Positions 22,401 through 33,706 are shown, numbered from the stretch's first letter. The stretch is 64,000 bases of DNA from Cerioporus squamosus (GCA_022592435.1 JABYQS010000111.1:1-64000); one strand, 5' to 3'. The notes: generated by a model from the letters alone, not told the origin. Numbers and translations: made by a program.

Positions 22401-24779
22401 GTTAGGCGTAGGAAGGAAGCCGTGGTTGGAATTCTTACTCGATACGTTTCCGCTCCGACTGCTGGTTCTCATGTTCCTGCTTGACCTTTGCGAGGTCCGT
22501 GGACAGCTCCTCCACCTTCTCTTCCAGCTGCATGGAATACGTCAGCACACGAATGCCTGGCGACAGGAGCATGCGTACGTCTGCTTTCTTCTGCCCGTGC
22601 GTACGTTGCTCCTCCTCGAGCTTCTCGCGCTTCTGCGTAAGTTGCTCCATCTTGTCCTTGAGCTGGGCCAGCGTGCGTCCAGCGGTCTTCTCGTCTCGCG
22701 TCAGGGTCTCCAATGACTGACGCTCGTCCACTGCCAGGACGCTCGCTGCCGCCTTCCTGTGCGGGCGTCAGCCAAAGGTATTGTGGAGCCCTAAACATCA
22801 CCCACAGTCGTCTATACTCCTCCAGAGATTCTTCACTTAGGGATAAGTTACGTTGCGCTGCCTTCCGCTGCGCCTCTGGAGAGGGTGTCAGCCATCGTCA
22901 GAGGGATACCCTCCCGGACTGACCCTGCGCGGCATTCGCTGCCTTCTTCACCGTGTCGAGGTCCTTCAACAGTGTCTCAAGTTCTCGCTTCTGTTGTTCC
23001 TCCGTTTGCTTCAACTTCTCGAGCTCCTGCTGAGCCTTGTCTCGCTTGCGCTCCGAGTGCTTAAGCTGCGCCTCGATGCGCACCAGGTCCGGACGCTACG
23101 GAGTCGCGCCAGTGAGCGCAAGCACAATGCGCTGACGTAGATTGCACACCTTGGTCTCGAGGGCTTTCTCTGCCTTCTTGATCTTCTTCTCCTTCTGCAT
23201 GACGCTCCCGCGCGCTTTCGCCTGCTCCGAACGGGCCTCCTCGAGGGCCTTCTCGTGCTTACGCTGCTCCTGGCGCAGCCCAGCAAGCGTCTTGTTCTGC
23301 TCGCGGATCGCCTTGGCGTGCTCCTCCAGCGACTTCTGGATGTTGTACAGCTTGAACAGTATGCGACGAAGCACAAGGTCATCCTGCGACACGTATGAGA
23401 GCGTGACCCTTCTCGAAAAAGGGGGCTAGACGTACCCGTTCGTCGATGAGCTTGTCAAACCGCTCTGCTTCCCCCTTCTGCTCCTTGTACTGCTTGATCT
23501 CCCCAGCGATTCCTCGCCGCTTCGTGAAGTTGAAGGTCGCGTTCTCCGTGGCACGCTCGAGCGCTTCTTTCGCCTTCTCATACTCTCCGGCGAGCTCGAG
23601 GGAGCCGGAGATTTGGTCTATGAGGCGCGAGAGCTCCTTTGGGGACTGTTGCGCGACAGCTTCGACGTCGCCCTGGAACACGAGGAAGTTCTTCGCCTTG
23701 ACGAGGATATTGTGGCTGATGAGCGCGGCGTTGTACGCGGTCATCGTGACCACTTTGCCGTCGAGCTTGTACTCGGACTGTCCTGAAGTGGATACGCTGC
23801 AAACGGGTGCGTTAGCCGTCAACTCGCGTCTGCTATCCGTGCGCTGGAGTTTCGTTTGGTCCCGTTGACTGCTGGGCCGCCGGATGACCTGAAGCTCAAT
23901 GGGAGCATGTCCACGAGACTCCGACGGGCGGCGTTCCGCGCAATCCCTACCTCTCGCACGTGTCTAGGCATTCCGCCTGTATGCACTCCTGGCTGCAGGG
24001 TCTGCCATGAATCGCCCGAGGCAGCTGCTGGGCACGGAGACAACGTCGAGGCATACATGCCCTCGACGACCAAACCTGTCTCAAACGCGGGAGCGAGCGA
24101 GACGCATAGTCGCGACGAAGGATGGTGGGTGGAACTAATCGTCACTTTCATCGGTCACTATAGACGAAACTCGGAAGTGTGATCCCCGCTCAAACAAGTC
24201 TCATAGCAGCCGAACTCGACACTGAGACGAGTGAAGTGAAAGTGGTCGATGAGCAACACAGTGGGAGTCCAGTCGGAGGGCGGACTTCCACACTTCCACC
24301 GCTCTCGCAGATACCCCGGACATTCGCGTGCACCAAGCAAACAGGGAACCACGGCACCGCCAATTCGACGCGACGTAACCTCGCAAGGGCAATGAATCCA
24401 GTATTTCTGTCACTCACGTTCTCTGGAACCTCCATTCCTTCTTGTCTGCGTCCTCATAGACCGCAAGCACCCACGCCTTCTTCGCGGTACCCTCCCCCTC
24501 CCCCTCTGCCTCATCCTCGTCGTCCTCAAGCTGCGCCTGTCCGCCGTCCTCACCGTCCGGGTTACGCGCCAACCTGCGCCCGCGGTAAACGAGGTCCTTC
24601 AGCTGGCTCGAGCGAAGCTGCGCCGACTTGACCCCGAGCACGAACGAGATGGCGTCCATGAGGTTCGACTTGCCCGCGCCATTGGGGCCGATGACGGACG
24701 TGAAGTTGCGGAAGGGGCCTATGATTTGGTGTCCGCGATATGACTTGAAGTCGCAGACCTCTATGCGGATGAGCGGCAT
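19463..24779 (-). CDS. SMC1: Cohesin subunit SMC1
   Basis: Twenty exons give 1245 residues, the usual length for SMC1: 24779-24418, 23796-23436, 23383-23150, 23095-22924, 22875-22806, 22756-22579, 22527-22439, 22387-21879, 21826-21725, 21670-21531, 21471-21382, 21323-21115, 21059-20774, 20719-20603, 20550-20428, 20372-20275, 20222-20115, 20065-19814, 19760-19544, 19483-19463. All phases close. The N-terminus has the SMC ATPase head with Walker [10 protein letters not shown] (31-39). Long coiled coils flank a hinge in exon 8 ([18 protein letters not shown]). The C-terminal head has the [13 protein letters not shown] signature and Walker [14 protein letters not shown]. Paired with SMC3 it forms the ring that holds sister chromatids together. 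Most introns are 48-60 nt; the first is 621 nt, and the one after residue block KNVPMEE uses a GC donor. The seventh exon boundary (22578-22528) is an in-frame 51-nt intron called by its splice signals. Confidence 0.95.
23797..24417 (-). other. Oversized first intron of SMC1
   Basis: The intron interrupts the first ATPase head between WRFQRT and [13 protein letters not shown]. It starts GTGAGTGAC and ends TTTGCAG. At 621 nt it is about ten times the other introns of the gene. Short open frames inside carry no family motif and no terminal repeats were evident. Confidence 0.85.
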
Positions 24780-25156
24780 CGCGACAACGTCTCCGCGAGG
24801 AGGAGGAGATGGTGGTGGCTGAGAGGAGAGCTGTATGCAGGCGCTTGTCGCGGTCGCGTCGCGTCTGTGGCTTTGGCGCCTATGCGCACTGACCTCCAGT
24901 CAATTTGCATACATAACCACCAAGTTGCGTGTAAGCACGACTTATTGACTGCGCTCCTGAACGCGGATATACACATAGAGTGGGAGACGGAGAGTATCTC
25001 CTCGTTCGCAAGATTTCTCCACCGATGTGTTCGGCCATCTGTAGGCAGTGCGGATTCCAAGTCGCAGTTCTGCAACGATCGAACTTCAAGCTGCAAGTAC
25101 AGATGTATTGGCTACAGATCTCCAGTCAGTATGCTACAGCTCACTTCACTTCCGTT
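24780..25156. other. Intergenic between BTB gene and SMC1
   Basis: About 380 bp between two minus-strand genes. It contains the ACGCG boxes near the SMC1 start and no open gene. Confidence 0.6.
24855..24864 (-). promoter_or_regulatory. Tandem MBF-like boxes upstream of SMC1
   Basis: The minus strand reads ACGCGACGCG, two adjoining ACGCG cores about 80 bp before the SMC1 start codon. MBF-type boxes drive G1/S expression of cohesin genes in yeasts; binding here is inferred. Confidence 0.35.
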
Positions 25157-26172
25157 CTAATTCAGCCACTCATCCAGGCGCGCCCACACATCCCGCTGCT
25201 CCCTCCTCCACTCCTCCCGCTTGTCCTTCACGCACTCGGGACACAGGCCCTCTTTCTCCCAGTCTATGGCGATGATGCGCTCCAGAGTCTCCAGCGGGCG
25301 ACAAAGGCCGTTGTCGTCGAGCGCAGTCTGGATGACAAGCGTCATCCACTTCTCCGCGAGCACGTCCGTGCACGCCATGTGGCCCGCAGTCGCAACGGTG
25401 AAGAGGATGGGGGTGAAGTGCGCGATGAGGTGTTCGAGGAGCGCGTCACATCGTGCGGAGATGTCGGGCGCAAGTTCAGGGTGGGAGGTGGTACCATTGG
25501 CATGCTCTTGTACGTCCTGTTGGTGTGGGTGCGTAGCGACGCTGTAGTACAGTGCTTTCCGTATCTGACGCGCGATATCAAGATATGCGCATGGATGGGA
25601 ACCGGCGAAAGACTCACGGATGGTACGTCGTACTTCACAGCAAGAGCTAGTGCCTCCTCTGCGTGCTGCGCGCGAGTGAAGGCCTCCGGATTCGAGGGGA
25701 TCAGTTGCTCTATCCTGCTCCGTGCGAGAGCGTGGATGGTGGGGAAGTCGAGCTGCTGCTTCGACGAAGCTCTAAACAGGGCAGCAATGCGTGCAAAATC
25801 GGCGTCCGCATCTAAAGGTCTACGTAGCATGAAAGATGCGGCCATGAGGAATGGCCACAGGACTCACATATCATGGTACAGGTGCTCTAGGAGAGCTTCA
25901 AAGTCCGCGCTCCTCACACCCAGTTCGTCCGGTATATGAACCACTTCTAGCCCATCCACCGTGTCCCGTACTGCGTGCTCGCCGTGTAGCGGTTGTAAGG
26001 ATGCGAGGGTCTTGGAATGTCGGTGCAAGAGACTCCGGTGAACCTTGTAGAGATCGTCCTGCGCACGCAGGACTATCGAGCCATCGTCTAACCAGAATTT
26101 CTCGTGCTTGCGCAGTTTGGGGTTCATTACATTGTCATCGGTGCGCTCTGAGACGGTCGACGAGACAGTCAT
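25157..26172 (-). CDS. BTB/POZ domain protein
   Basis: Three exons (26172-25868, 25819-25618, 25564-25157) give 304 residues. Residues 20-105 form a fungal BTB/POZ fold: KFWLDDGSIVLRAQDDLYKVHRSLLHRHSK, then EVVHIPDELGVRSADFEALL and LYHDIPLD. This is the common agaricomycete pattern in which the BTB domain opens the protein and a helical region follows (FPTIHALARSRIEQLIPSNP, then ALAVKYDVPS). A CPEC pair occurs near the end. BTB domains dimerise and often bind cullin 3, so a ubiquitin-ligase adaptor or transcription role is possible; the partner is unknown. The ATG at 26172 is chosen over an in-frame ATG at 26256 because a TATA-like box lies at 26256-26264. Confidence 0.82.
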
Positions 26173-26255
26173 GGCAGAAAGCAGGAGGGCAGGACGGAAA
26201 GAAGTCCGGAGAGCGTAGATCAGATTCATTGACAAGTATGCCGATAAGTCCAGCA

Positions 26256-26264
26256 TATATTTAA
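26256..26264 (-). promoter_or_regulatory. TATA-like box of BTB gene
   Basis: The minus strand reads TTAAATATA, 84-92 bp upstream of the chosen start codon; its position argues against the upstream in-frame ATG. Confidence 0.5.
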
Positions 26265-26714
26265 GTCAGATCTAGTCCTGCAATTAAAACATTACGTAAG
26301 ATTAAGTGGGTTACATAGCCTTACTTACTGCCTGTTACTTTCTCTTGAACGACAACCACCAACTTCAACTCGCTCGACTGGCCCACAACAGTTCGCAAAG
26401 ATGGTTCCGAGCTGTCCGCTTCAACCTGGAAGAACACCGATACTTCACGCATTGCCTCTGTTGCCGACGACTGATACGCATGATCTCTTGCCAGAAGACG
26501 GTCCCGGGTCAGCTGCCCTGAGGCTCGGAGCAGTAAGTGCTATTCTCGTGTCTCTCTCCCGACCGATAGCTGAATTGAGTATGTCTTCAGAAGTCAGAAG
26601 AGCCGCTTTGGCAGACGTATATAAGCTCATGACCAAGGAGCCCTAGGCGACAGCTCTAGGGATCCACGACCCTATTATTAGTCCTCGTGAACGGTGTCCT
26701 AAACCTCGCGCGAT
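26265..26714. other. Divergent intergenic region
   Basis: About 450 bp separating the BTB and NmrA-like genes; both promoters should lie here. No other gene is seen. Confidence 0.6.
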
Positions 26715-27959
26715 ATGGCGAAACTTGTGGCTATTTGCGGTGCGACCGGAAACCAAGGTAAGTACTCAGCTCAGAGCGTCACACTTGTGTACCACGAAGT
26801 GATGACTGAATACGTTGTGCACTAGGTGGCTCCGTGGCGAAGCTACTGCTCCGGTACCCAGATCTTTACCGTCTCCGTGCTTTGACGCGTGATCCCCAGT
26901 CCGCCGCCGCTCGACAGCTTGCCGAAATCGGTGCAGAAGTAGTGAAGACAGACCTCACTGTTCCTTCAGACGTGAGGGAGGCCCTGCGCGGCTGCTGGGG
27001 TGTCTTCGGCGTCACGAACTTCTACGACTCGGTACGTGTATCCTGCTCTCTTCGTGTCCACTCTCGCAAGCATACTGATACGGTCATCAGAAAATCAAGG
27101 ACGATCTGGGTAGTGAAGAACAACAAGGCAAGAATCTCGTCGACGCGGCGCTTGAGAATGGCGTGAAGTGCTTCGTATGGAGTACCCTCCCCAGCTCGGA
27201 GAAGATCTCTGGCGGACGCTTGATCTCTCGAGTGTATGAAGGTTCGCAGAGCTCATGCAGCCATTCCCTGTTGTCCTGTTTCCGACTTGTGTTCAGGAAA
27301 GCATCATGTCGACGGCTACATCCTCGAGAAGGGCCTTCCGGCCGCCTTCCTCTATACGGGGAACTTCTACGAAAATCTGGTCTACCGTTCGCATATGACC
27401 TACGACCGCGAGCGCGACATAATCGAGTTCCGCCAGCCCATCATCAAGGAGAAGACGCCGCGTGAGTATCGTTCGTCTGGCCTAGTGCCTCATCCCGCGA
27501 AAATCACTAAGCGCGATTGCTCGCAGTTGCTATGCTCTACGTGCAGAAGGACCTATCTGCAGTTACGAAGGCCCTCTTCGACAACTGGGATGCTCGGAAG
27601 GACGAGCTGAACCACCAGTGTTTCTACGTCGCCAATGCCCGAGTGACACCGCGCGATATCCTCGCAAGCGTCAAGAAACGTGAGCTATATCTCAATATTT
27701 ACCATGTACTTATGTCTTAGGCGAAACGCCGACGGCTTTCATGTCTGCAGTGACCGGCAAAGACGGACAATACTACGTCCTACCTACAACAGGCGTCCCA
27801 GACCGCGACGTCATGTTCCAGATCTATAACGAGACAGGGATGTATGGAAGGAAGGAGCTACCTGACGAGAACATCTTAAAGCTGGGCGTAGAGATGCACG
27901 GTATCGACGAGTTCGTGAAGGACGTGCTCGCTCCTCATCTCGGTTTGCCGCTGTTGTAA
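26715..27959 (+). CDS. NmrA-like NAD(P)-binding protein
   Basis: Six exons (26715-26757, 26826-27031, 27091-27241, 27297-27461, 27527-27679, 27721-27959) give 318 residues. The N-terminus AICGATGNQGGSVAKLLL carries the GxxGxxG dinucleotide-binding turn of atypical short-chain dehydrogenases. The NmrA-family segments VGVTNFYDS-like (here GVFGVTNFYDS) and VKCFVWSTLPSSEKISGG follow. The C-terminal half has the family's HHVDGYILEKGLPAAFLYTG and NFYENL blocks. NmrA-like proteins either reduce small substrates or act as redox sensors that bind regulators; the sequence alone does not separate the two. It has no membrane segment, so cytosol or nucleus is expected. It is not closely related to the NAD(P)-binding trio at 43, 60 and 62 kb, whose motif is GGSKNIG. 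Confidence 0.88.
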
Positions 27960-28606
27960 GTAGTGAGTAAGTGCCCATCTGACAGTTCAAATGATAGCGC
28001 GTCTGCTAATCTGTGACCGTTGTCTAGGAACAAGTCCTACTGTAATCTCTGTAAGATTCTGGAAGAGTTTTCGCGTCGTTTCGCACCTCGTACGGACGCT
28101 CTCTCACAGAGCATCGCCACACTGCGCCAAAATATGCTCAACGCTTGTCCGGATTGAATGTCGATTCTCTCTTACCCCTCACATGCGGTTGGACGACACG
28201 ACACGATCTGCGGTGCATCCATTGTTCCTAGGATGTCAACGATGGTGGCCCGGACAGCTAGCCTCGATGTGCTGCGTGACCCTGTATCATCGTTCTGTAT
28301 GTTTGACGTAGCCGCCCATGACCTTGTTCTCTGATGACAGGCGGCACGCCTCGCCCTCATCTGGTATGTGCAACCACCTCTTCCTGGCACAACACATCAT
28401 TCACCTTCGTCGCAAGTTGTAGGCGAGCTTGGGAGCGCTGTCGCGAGGATGACTACCTTGTTCTCGACGCCAGCTCACTGCCTGGAAGCTCGGAGGGGTT
28501 TAAAGCCTCGTTACCTTCGGGGTAGCGGTTCTTCAAATCCTTTCGGATTGGTCTCTCTCCTTCTCTCAACCCACGCTCAACACTATCTCCGCGACGCTGG
28601 TCTTCG
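27960..28606. other. Upstream region of the MLKL-like gene
   Basis: Holds the 3' flank of the NmrA-like gene, then from about 28320 a segment duplicated upstream of the relic at 18.7-19.1 kb. That stretch probably contains the promoter. Confidence 0.55.
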
Positions 28607-28668
28607 GTATGTGTCGTCACGCGTCTTCGAGCCAAGGTGTGCTGATGATGTCCCGGCAAATGCTGCAG
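28607..28668 (+). other. 5'-UTR intron of MLKL-like gene
   Basis: Begins GTATGTG and ends GCTGCAG, nine bases before the start codon. The relic at 18.7 kb keeps an intron in the same place, which supports both the intron and the chosen ATG. Confidence 0.6.
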
Positions 28669-28677
28669 TCGTCAGTA

Positions 28678-31600
28678 ATGGACACCCTAATCCGCGCTCT
28701 TCGCCTTGCGGAAGCAGCGACTGAGTCGCTCTCAGTTCCTGGTCTCACTAATGCGGTCAAAGTAGCTCTCAAACTCGCTGAAATGGCCAAGGTATGCGCG
28801 CATGTTTCCGACTCTTGACTGGTACGTGAGTCGTAATGATACGTTGCATGCAGGAGATCAAAGACACGAAGGACGGCATGCGCTCGCTGGCAGAGCACGC
28901 TGCTAGGACCACGCAGGCTATATACGATACTGTACGCTCCTTTGAAGGTCCGATAGACATCTCGCGAACAGACGAACGCCTAGACGGATTACTCAGGTGA
29001 TCCGTTCACTGGATATATATACATATGTCATGCGATGCTGACGCACTCACACAGCACGCTCCAGAAGATAGAAGACGTTATGTCTCGGCCACGGAAGAAA
29101 AACTGGCTCAGCGTCCTCCGGCATATGAATGACTACAAAGCCGAGCTCGCTGAACTAGAGAAAGAGCTCGACCAAGCCCTCAAAGCCTTCCATGTAAGTT
29201 GACACTTCTCGTCTTATTCCATTGTACATTGCTCATGACGGGTTTCCAACAGGTTCAAGGCTCCATAATCACCGACTACCAACTCAGCAACGTAAGACGC
29301 ACCCAGGTCGAACTGCTGGGCCGCGCCGAGGATGCTCAGCGAGTGGACTCGGAACTTCTTCGCCGCGTGCGCGACACAGAAACACACGTCAACAAGCTCA
29401 TAGATCAAGGCGCGAACAGCGCGACACACGATGGCACGGTGCGCTGTGACATCTCTTGCGCTGTCGCGCTATCACTCAGATTTTTCTTGTCACAGATGCG
29501 ACTGTTTGCTCGAGATGACCTGGAGCTGATAGAAGAGCTTGATCCCGAAAGCCCTATCGATGCATCAGGAGAGCGGCCTGCACGTTACAAGGCAAAGATA
29601 CGCAGTGACGGCAGGCTCGTTGTTGTGCGACGCTTTCCGCACCTCGACGACAGGTTCCGCGACGAAGTCAAGGTTGGGAAGTCGATATGGTATGTTTCGT
29701 CCGTTTCGTAACCGCATGCAGCCTGAAGGAGCTCGTGTCTTGTAGGCATCCAAACGTCGCACATCCGATCGGTTACTCCAAGTTGGATCCATACACGGCG
29801 TTCATCGTCGTTGACGGATTCCGTATGTCCGAGTTGCAGTAACCAGATGTGCCTACTGTCGCTGACTTATTAATATTATGAGATACCCGCACATTCAACG
29901 AGCTGTGCATGACATTTCACGGTCCTGACAAGCTCAACTGGATGATCAAAGCTGTGCGTATGCCCCAGGCAATGTCGTAAAAACCCTCACTCACCCCGCA
30001 CACCCAGGCGAAAGACGCACATGTAAGCCGATAGTCGAATCCTTGAATTCAGGAGAGTTGCTCATCCGATATCTCAGGCAGGGCTGGCGTACCTGGCGAG
30101 CCTTCGTGACGATCTCGGCTGGGTCCCTGATGAGAATGTAAGATACCTACCTGTTTGAAGTCTTGCATTCCGCTCATCAGCGTTGCAGATGTGGCCGTTA
30201 CAGGCCGAGAAGGAACTTCTCGTCAGCGTGGACGGGAGGATCCTCCTTGACACCTCATGCTATAGGCTCGACCGCTTGCCCAATACTATCATTCACGATG
30301 ACGGGGTGCGTCTCCTCTGTGCAACCGATAGACCATGGGAGTACTCACAAGGGGTCGTAGATGATCGAACTTCATACTCGTGGCCGTGAGATCGTCAAAG
30401 GTACGTACCATTAACCTCATGTACTTACTTTCTCGGAATGACATTGATATGCGACAGCTTTCAAGTACGATGTCGAGGTGGCACCGTCCGAACGCTACCA
30501 CTATCTCCAAGCACTTTGGCGCGACTTCGTTGAGCTGGCAGACTTCTCTCGTGACGAGAGTGTGTACTGGCCGTCTCCTCGCATACCTGGCCCCGGGGAA
30601 GCGTTCTCCATCTCAAGCGAGGAGGTCATACCCGAGATAGCATACGACGACCTGGTGAAGAGGATGACGCTGGTGCCCAAGTATATCGAGCCACAGCTTT
30701 TCAAAGCAGAGACTACGTCCTCGTCACCTCCGCCGACCATAGAACACAACGTCGTCACCCACAGCATGCGTGCGAAGCGCGACTATGTGGCCAAGCAAAG
30801 ATGGAGGAGGTACGCAAACGACTGTCAGATTTAACAGTGATCTTATCAGACAACATTGAATCTTCGTACCTAGGTATACAGTGGAGAACTTCGATTATGG
30901 CTGGACTCTGCAGACAACGACTGCTGTGCGGGAGAGCGTGAGCGCAGATTGCCGGGGCTGGTTCATGAACGAAGCACCTTACTTGTGCGGGCTGTCTGAC
31001 CTCCTTGAAGATCTGGCTGTCGGTACGTCGCTACGCCTCGGATGGGTATATCTCACTGACGAAAGGTCGTCCTGTCACTCATAGTATATGCACTCAAGTT
31101 CCACTCGCGCACGTCGCTCGTCAAGATCTCGGAAGGTGCCGCATCTCAAAAGCCGCCTCGGAAGCTCTACTTCTACGAGCGCGTCCATGACTACCCTCAT
31201 GCGAGCCTCGACCCCAAGATCAATTGGCCCTGGGGATTCTGGTCCACGAATCCGAACGATCAGTGCGAAATCACCACGTTCGACATCAATGCACACACCA
31301 GCGCTGCAGCGTCTTCCCGCCATAGCATCACCTTCCTCGGGGTCTCTCAGGATCGCGAATTTACGTGGGCCCAGCAGCTTGGTTCCTGGATGTTCTACAT
31401 CGAAGTACGGTACGCAACGTGTCCCCGTTTGCATGTTACTGTCAGGAGGTTACTGACGATATGGTACGATCAGGGTGGAAGTTGAGTACTACAAGCTCAC
31501 GTCGGAGGAATGTCTTGTCTTGCAAGAGATGGATCGATACTCCGGTGACAACGATGCCGACTCGGAGGGTAGATTCGAGGAGATCTCCGACACAGATGAG

Positions 31601-31963
31601 GTCGTGGGCGAGGGCAAAGACTCCGATATGATCGAGGATGAGGACGCTTGGACAAGCGACGACTCGGACTCGTCCGAGAACTCGGAGGCTTTCGAGCAGT
31701 TTGATGACTGGTACTCCGACGAGAGCCGCACCGCCGAGGGTCTGGAGTGGCTTTCGCTCTCAGCAAGTATGACGCGTCCGCGCGGACCACCTCCCCTCGG
31801 TAACGAGAAAGCAGCCCAATATTTCCACACTTGGGTGACTCGTGTAACGAGGGACATGCTGTACGAATATCTCCGGGAGCAGTTCTGTCGAGGTTCGGGC
31901 GCATGCGCCATGTTGTATGATGCTGTATGTCGAGTCCCACACAGGCGGTGGTATGGGTTCTAA
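28678..31963 (+). CDS. MLKL-like protein: helical bundle plus pseudokinase
   Basis: Fifteen exons give 818 residues: 28678-28791, 28854-28996, 29055-29193, 29253-29438, 29496-29689, 29746-29822, 29883-29953, 30008-30022, 30078-30137, 30204-30305, 30361-30400, 30458-30809, 30874-31022, 31085-31409, 31474-31963. Residues 1-194 are all helical and resemble the four-helix MLKL/HeLo-type N-terminal domain common in agaricomycetes. Residues 215-450 are a protein-kinase fold (WHPNVAHPIGYS, AGLAYLASL), but it looks dead: the ATP lysine is Arg239 (VVVRRF), HRD reads LGW (326-328) and DFG reads DTS (349-351). Asn333 survives. A C-terminal domain of about 250 residues is unrecognised, followed by an Asp/Glu/Ser-rich stretch. 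A 5'-UTR intron (28607-28668) precedes the ATG. By analogy it could be a membrane-acting death effector; this is inference. The last exon may hold one more intron. Confidence 0.75.
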
Positions 31964-32475
31964 CTTCATACCGCCGTTCTTTGCAATGCCAATGTCAATG
32001 GACTGAGTACCTCCCTCCACGGGGCTCCCAGCGTTCACTGAATCTCACCTTCTTCGGACCACCAGCTGTGTGATAAGTCGTCGCCATGAATTCGCGGAGG
32101 TTCTCTCGAGGCAAGGAGGCTTCGTTAGGTGCATGTACTCATTTGTCTGAGCCTGAGGAATGGTGTTTTACAAAGTTATTCGAACATTCGCATCTCACCC
32201 ATCCCGTGCCTTCCCAATTCTACCTGGTATACGCATGGCGAAACATACAGAACATGGCGGAACTTCGCCCATTATCGGATCCACTATAGGTATCGTTACA
32301 TGCTACACGGTACTCGACGCCGTACGACCTTGACATGGTTATTGGGAAATCACCGAGGCTGGAAAGAACAACATGCGACAAACAGCACACCACCAGAGGC
32401 GAAGAAGATTCAAACACCGGGGTATTAGGAGGTACGAGTAACTAGAGGCTGGCACTGCGAGCCTAGGCATGACAG
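31964..32475. other. Convergent intergenic region
   Basis: 3' flanks of the MLKL-like gene and the chimeric gene; nothing further seen. Confidence 0.55.
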
Positions 32476-33047
32476 CTAGAGCTCGAACAGAGTCCTATCG
32501 AGCCCCGGCGCGAGGTATCCTCCACCCTGGAGCTCGATCTCCCGCTGCCGCCTGTCTGCACGGGGTCCATGTATGCGCACAATCGCGTCCGTGAGCAGCG
32601 GCAGCGTCTGCACGAGCAAGCACATGAACACATCGAGGTCAAACTCTGCGAGCGAGTGTTCAGCCGCGGTGTATGGAGCCCCCGTCGAGGGTGGCGGCAG
32701 TCCTGGACATGACCTCCGAGTCATAGGATCGATCAAGCAGTCGAAGGCGGCGGAGCGGTAGATCAGCAAGAGCGGATGCAAGGGTAAACTGTGAGTGAAG
32801 GCACGGCACAGATATATGTCAATGCCCGGTACGAGACGGCAGAACAAGGACGTGCCATTTGCATCTGCAGTGAGGTGGTTGTAAATTTCAGAGCGTGACA
32901 GCAGGCTATCCTACATGACGACTTACTCGGTATCCTCAAGCAACGGCATACTTGAGCAGCTGCTTCATACAGAGACATCCCAGCCATATCGTTGCGTAGT
33001 TTGACATACGATGCCTCGGACAGACCATTGCTCCCAGGGGGTGCCAT
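32476..33047 (-). CDS. Chimeric ORF: MYND-family exon 1 plus F-box-like tail
   Basis: Two exons (33047-32927, 32864-32476) give 169 residues with a clean phase-1 intron. Exon 1 (SEASYVKLRNDMAGMSLYEAA with VCRCLRIP) is the first exon of the neighbouring MYND genes, down to the donor position after LRIP. Exon 2 then departs: its last 55 residues, beginning EFDLDVFMCLLVQTLPLLTD, match the C-terminal box of the F-box-like proteins at 1472 and 14325. Neither the MYND finger nor the F-box segment is present. The open frame is intact, so it could be expressed, but it may equally be a by-product of recombination between the two families. No function can be assigned. Confidence 0.5.
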
Positions 33048-33706
33048 AGCGAGGAAGCGGCGGTCATCTGTATACGCTACAGTGCCAATGCAGTAACAGC
33101 GTGGATTAGCGAGTCAGGTTCTATAATCTGGCTAGACACGCAGTAAGGACTCACTCTATAGAGATTCTGAGGTTATGGACGTGGTCGAAGTGGGAGTGAG
33201 TGAGACAGCAGTCATGACGGTTGCACTTACCTCCTCGAGGCCGACACGCCCAAGACACGCCTCGCTGGCAGTGGCGGTGCTACCCCGGAGCTCGTCCCGG
33301 CCCGGCTTGCTCGACATACGTTGCAGCACTCTCCCGGCCATGTACACTCAAGCTACAGTGTTGCGCATGGACTGGTCACCCAGGGTGCATCGGGATGGCA
33401 TCTCTACTTATCAAATTTGGGTCGCCTTCGCCCTCGGTGTCTCATCTGACTCGGAGTTTATGTCAAGACTCGATAGCATCCTCCGAGGCTCTGAACAAGA
33501 CTGGGTAGAAGCACCTGGATACGAACGTGCGAATCGCGATCCGTGGGGTACCCATCGGAACCTGCGAATCCGCAGTGAATGAGGAGCACTGTACCGTGAC
33601 CAGCAGGATGGGCCACGAATCTACTGATGTAGACAGCGGTCGCCGCACCATTGTCAAGCCAGGTAACCGAGACTACCACGTCTAAGCCGATGCAGGTGCA
33701 GAAACA
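33048..33706. other. Intergenic, no gene recognised
   Basis: Lies between the chimera and MYND gene A. A 135-codon plus-strand frame at 33175 has no motif and is not called. Confidence 0.5.

Noticed and set aside
24980..25939. 319-codon plus-strand open frame
   Set aside because: Antisense to the BTB gene, whose exons join in phase and show a recognised domain.
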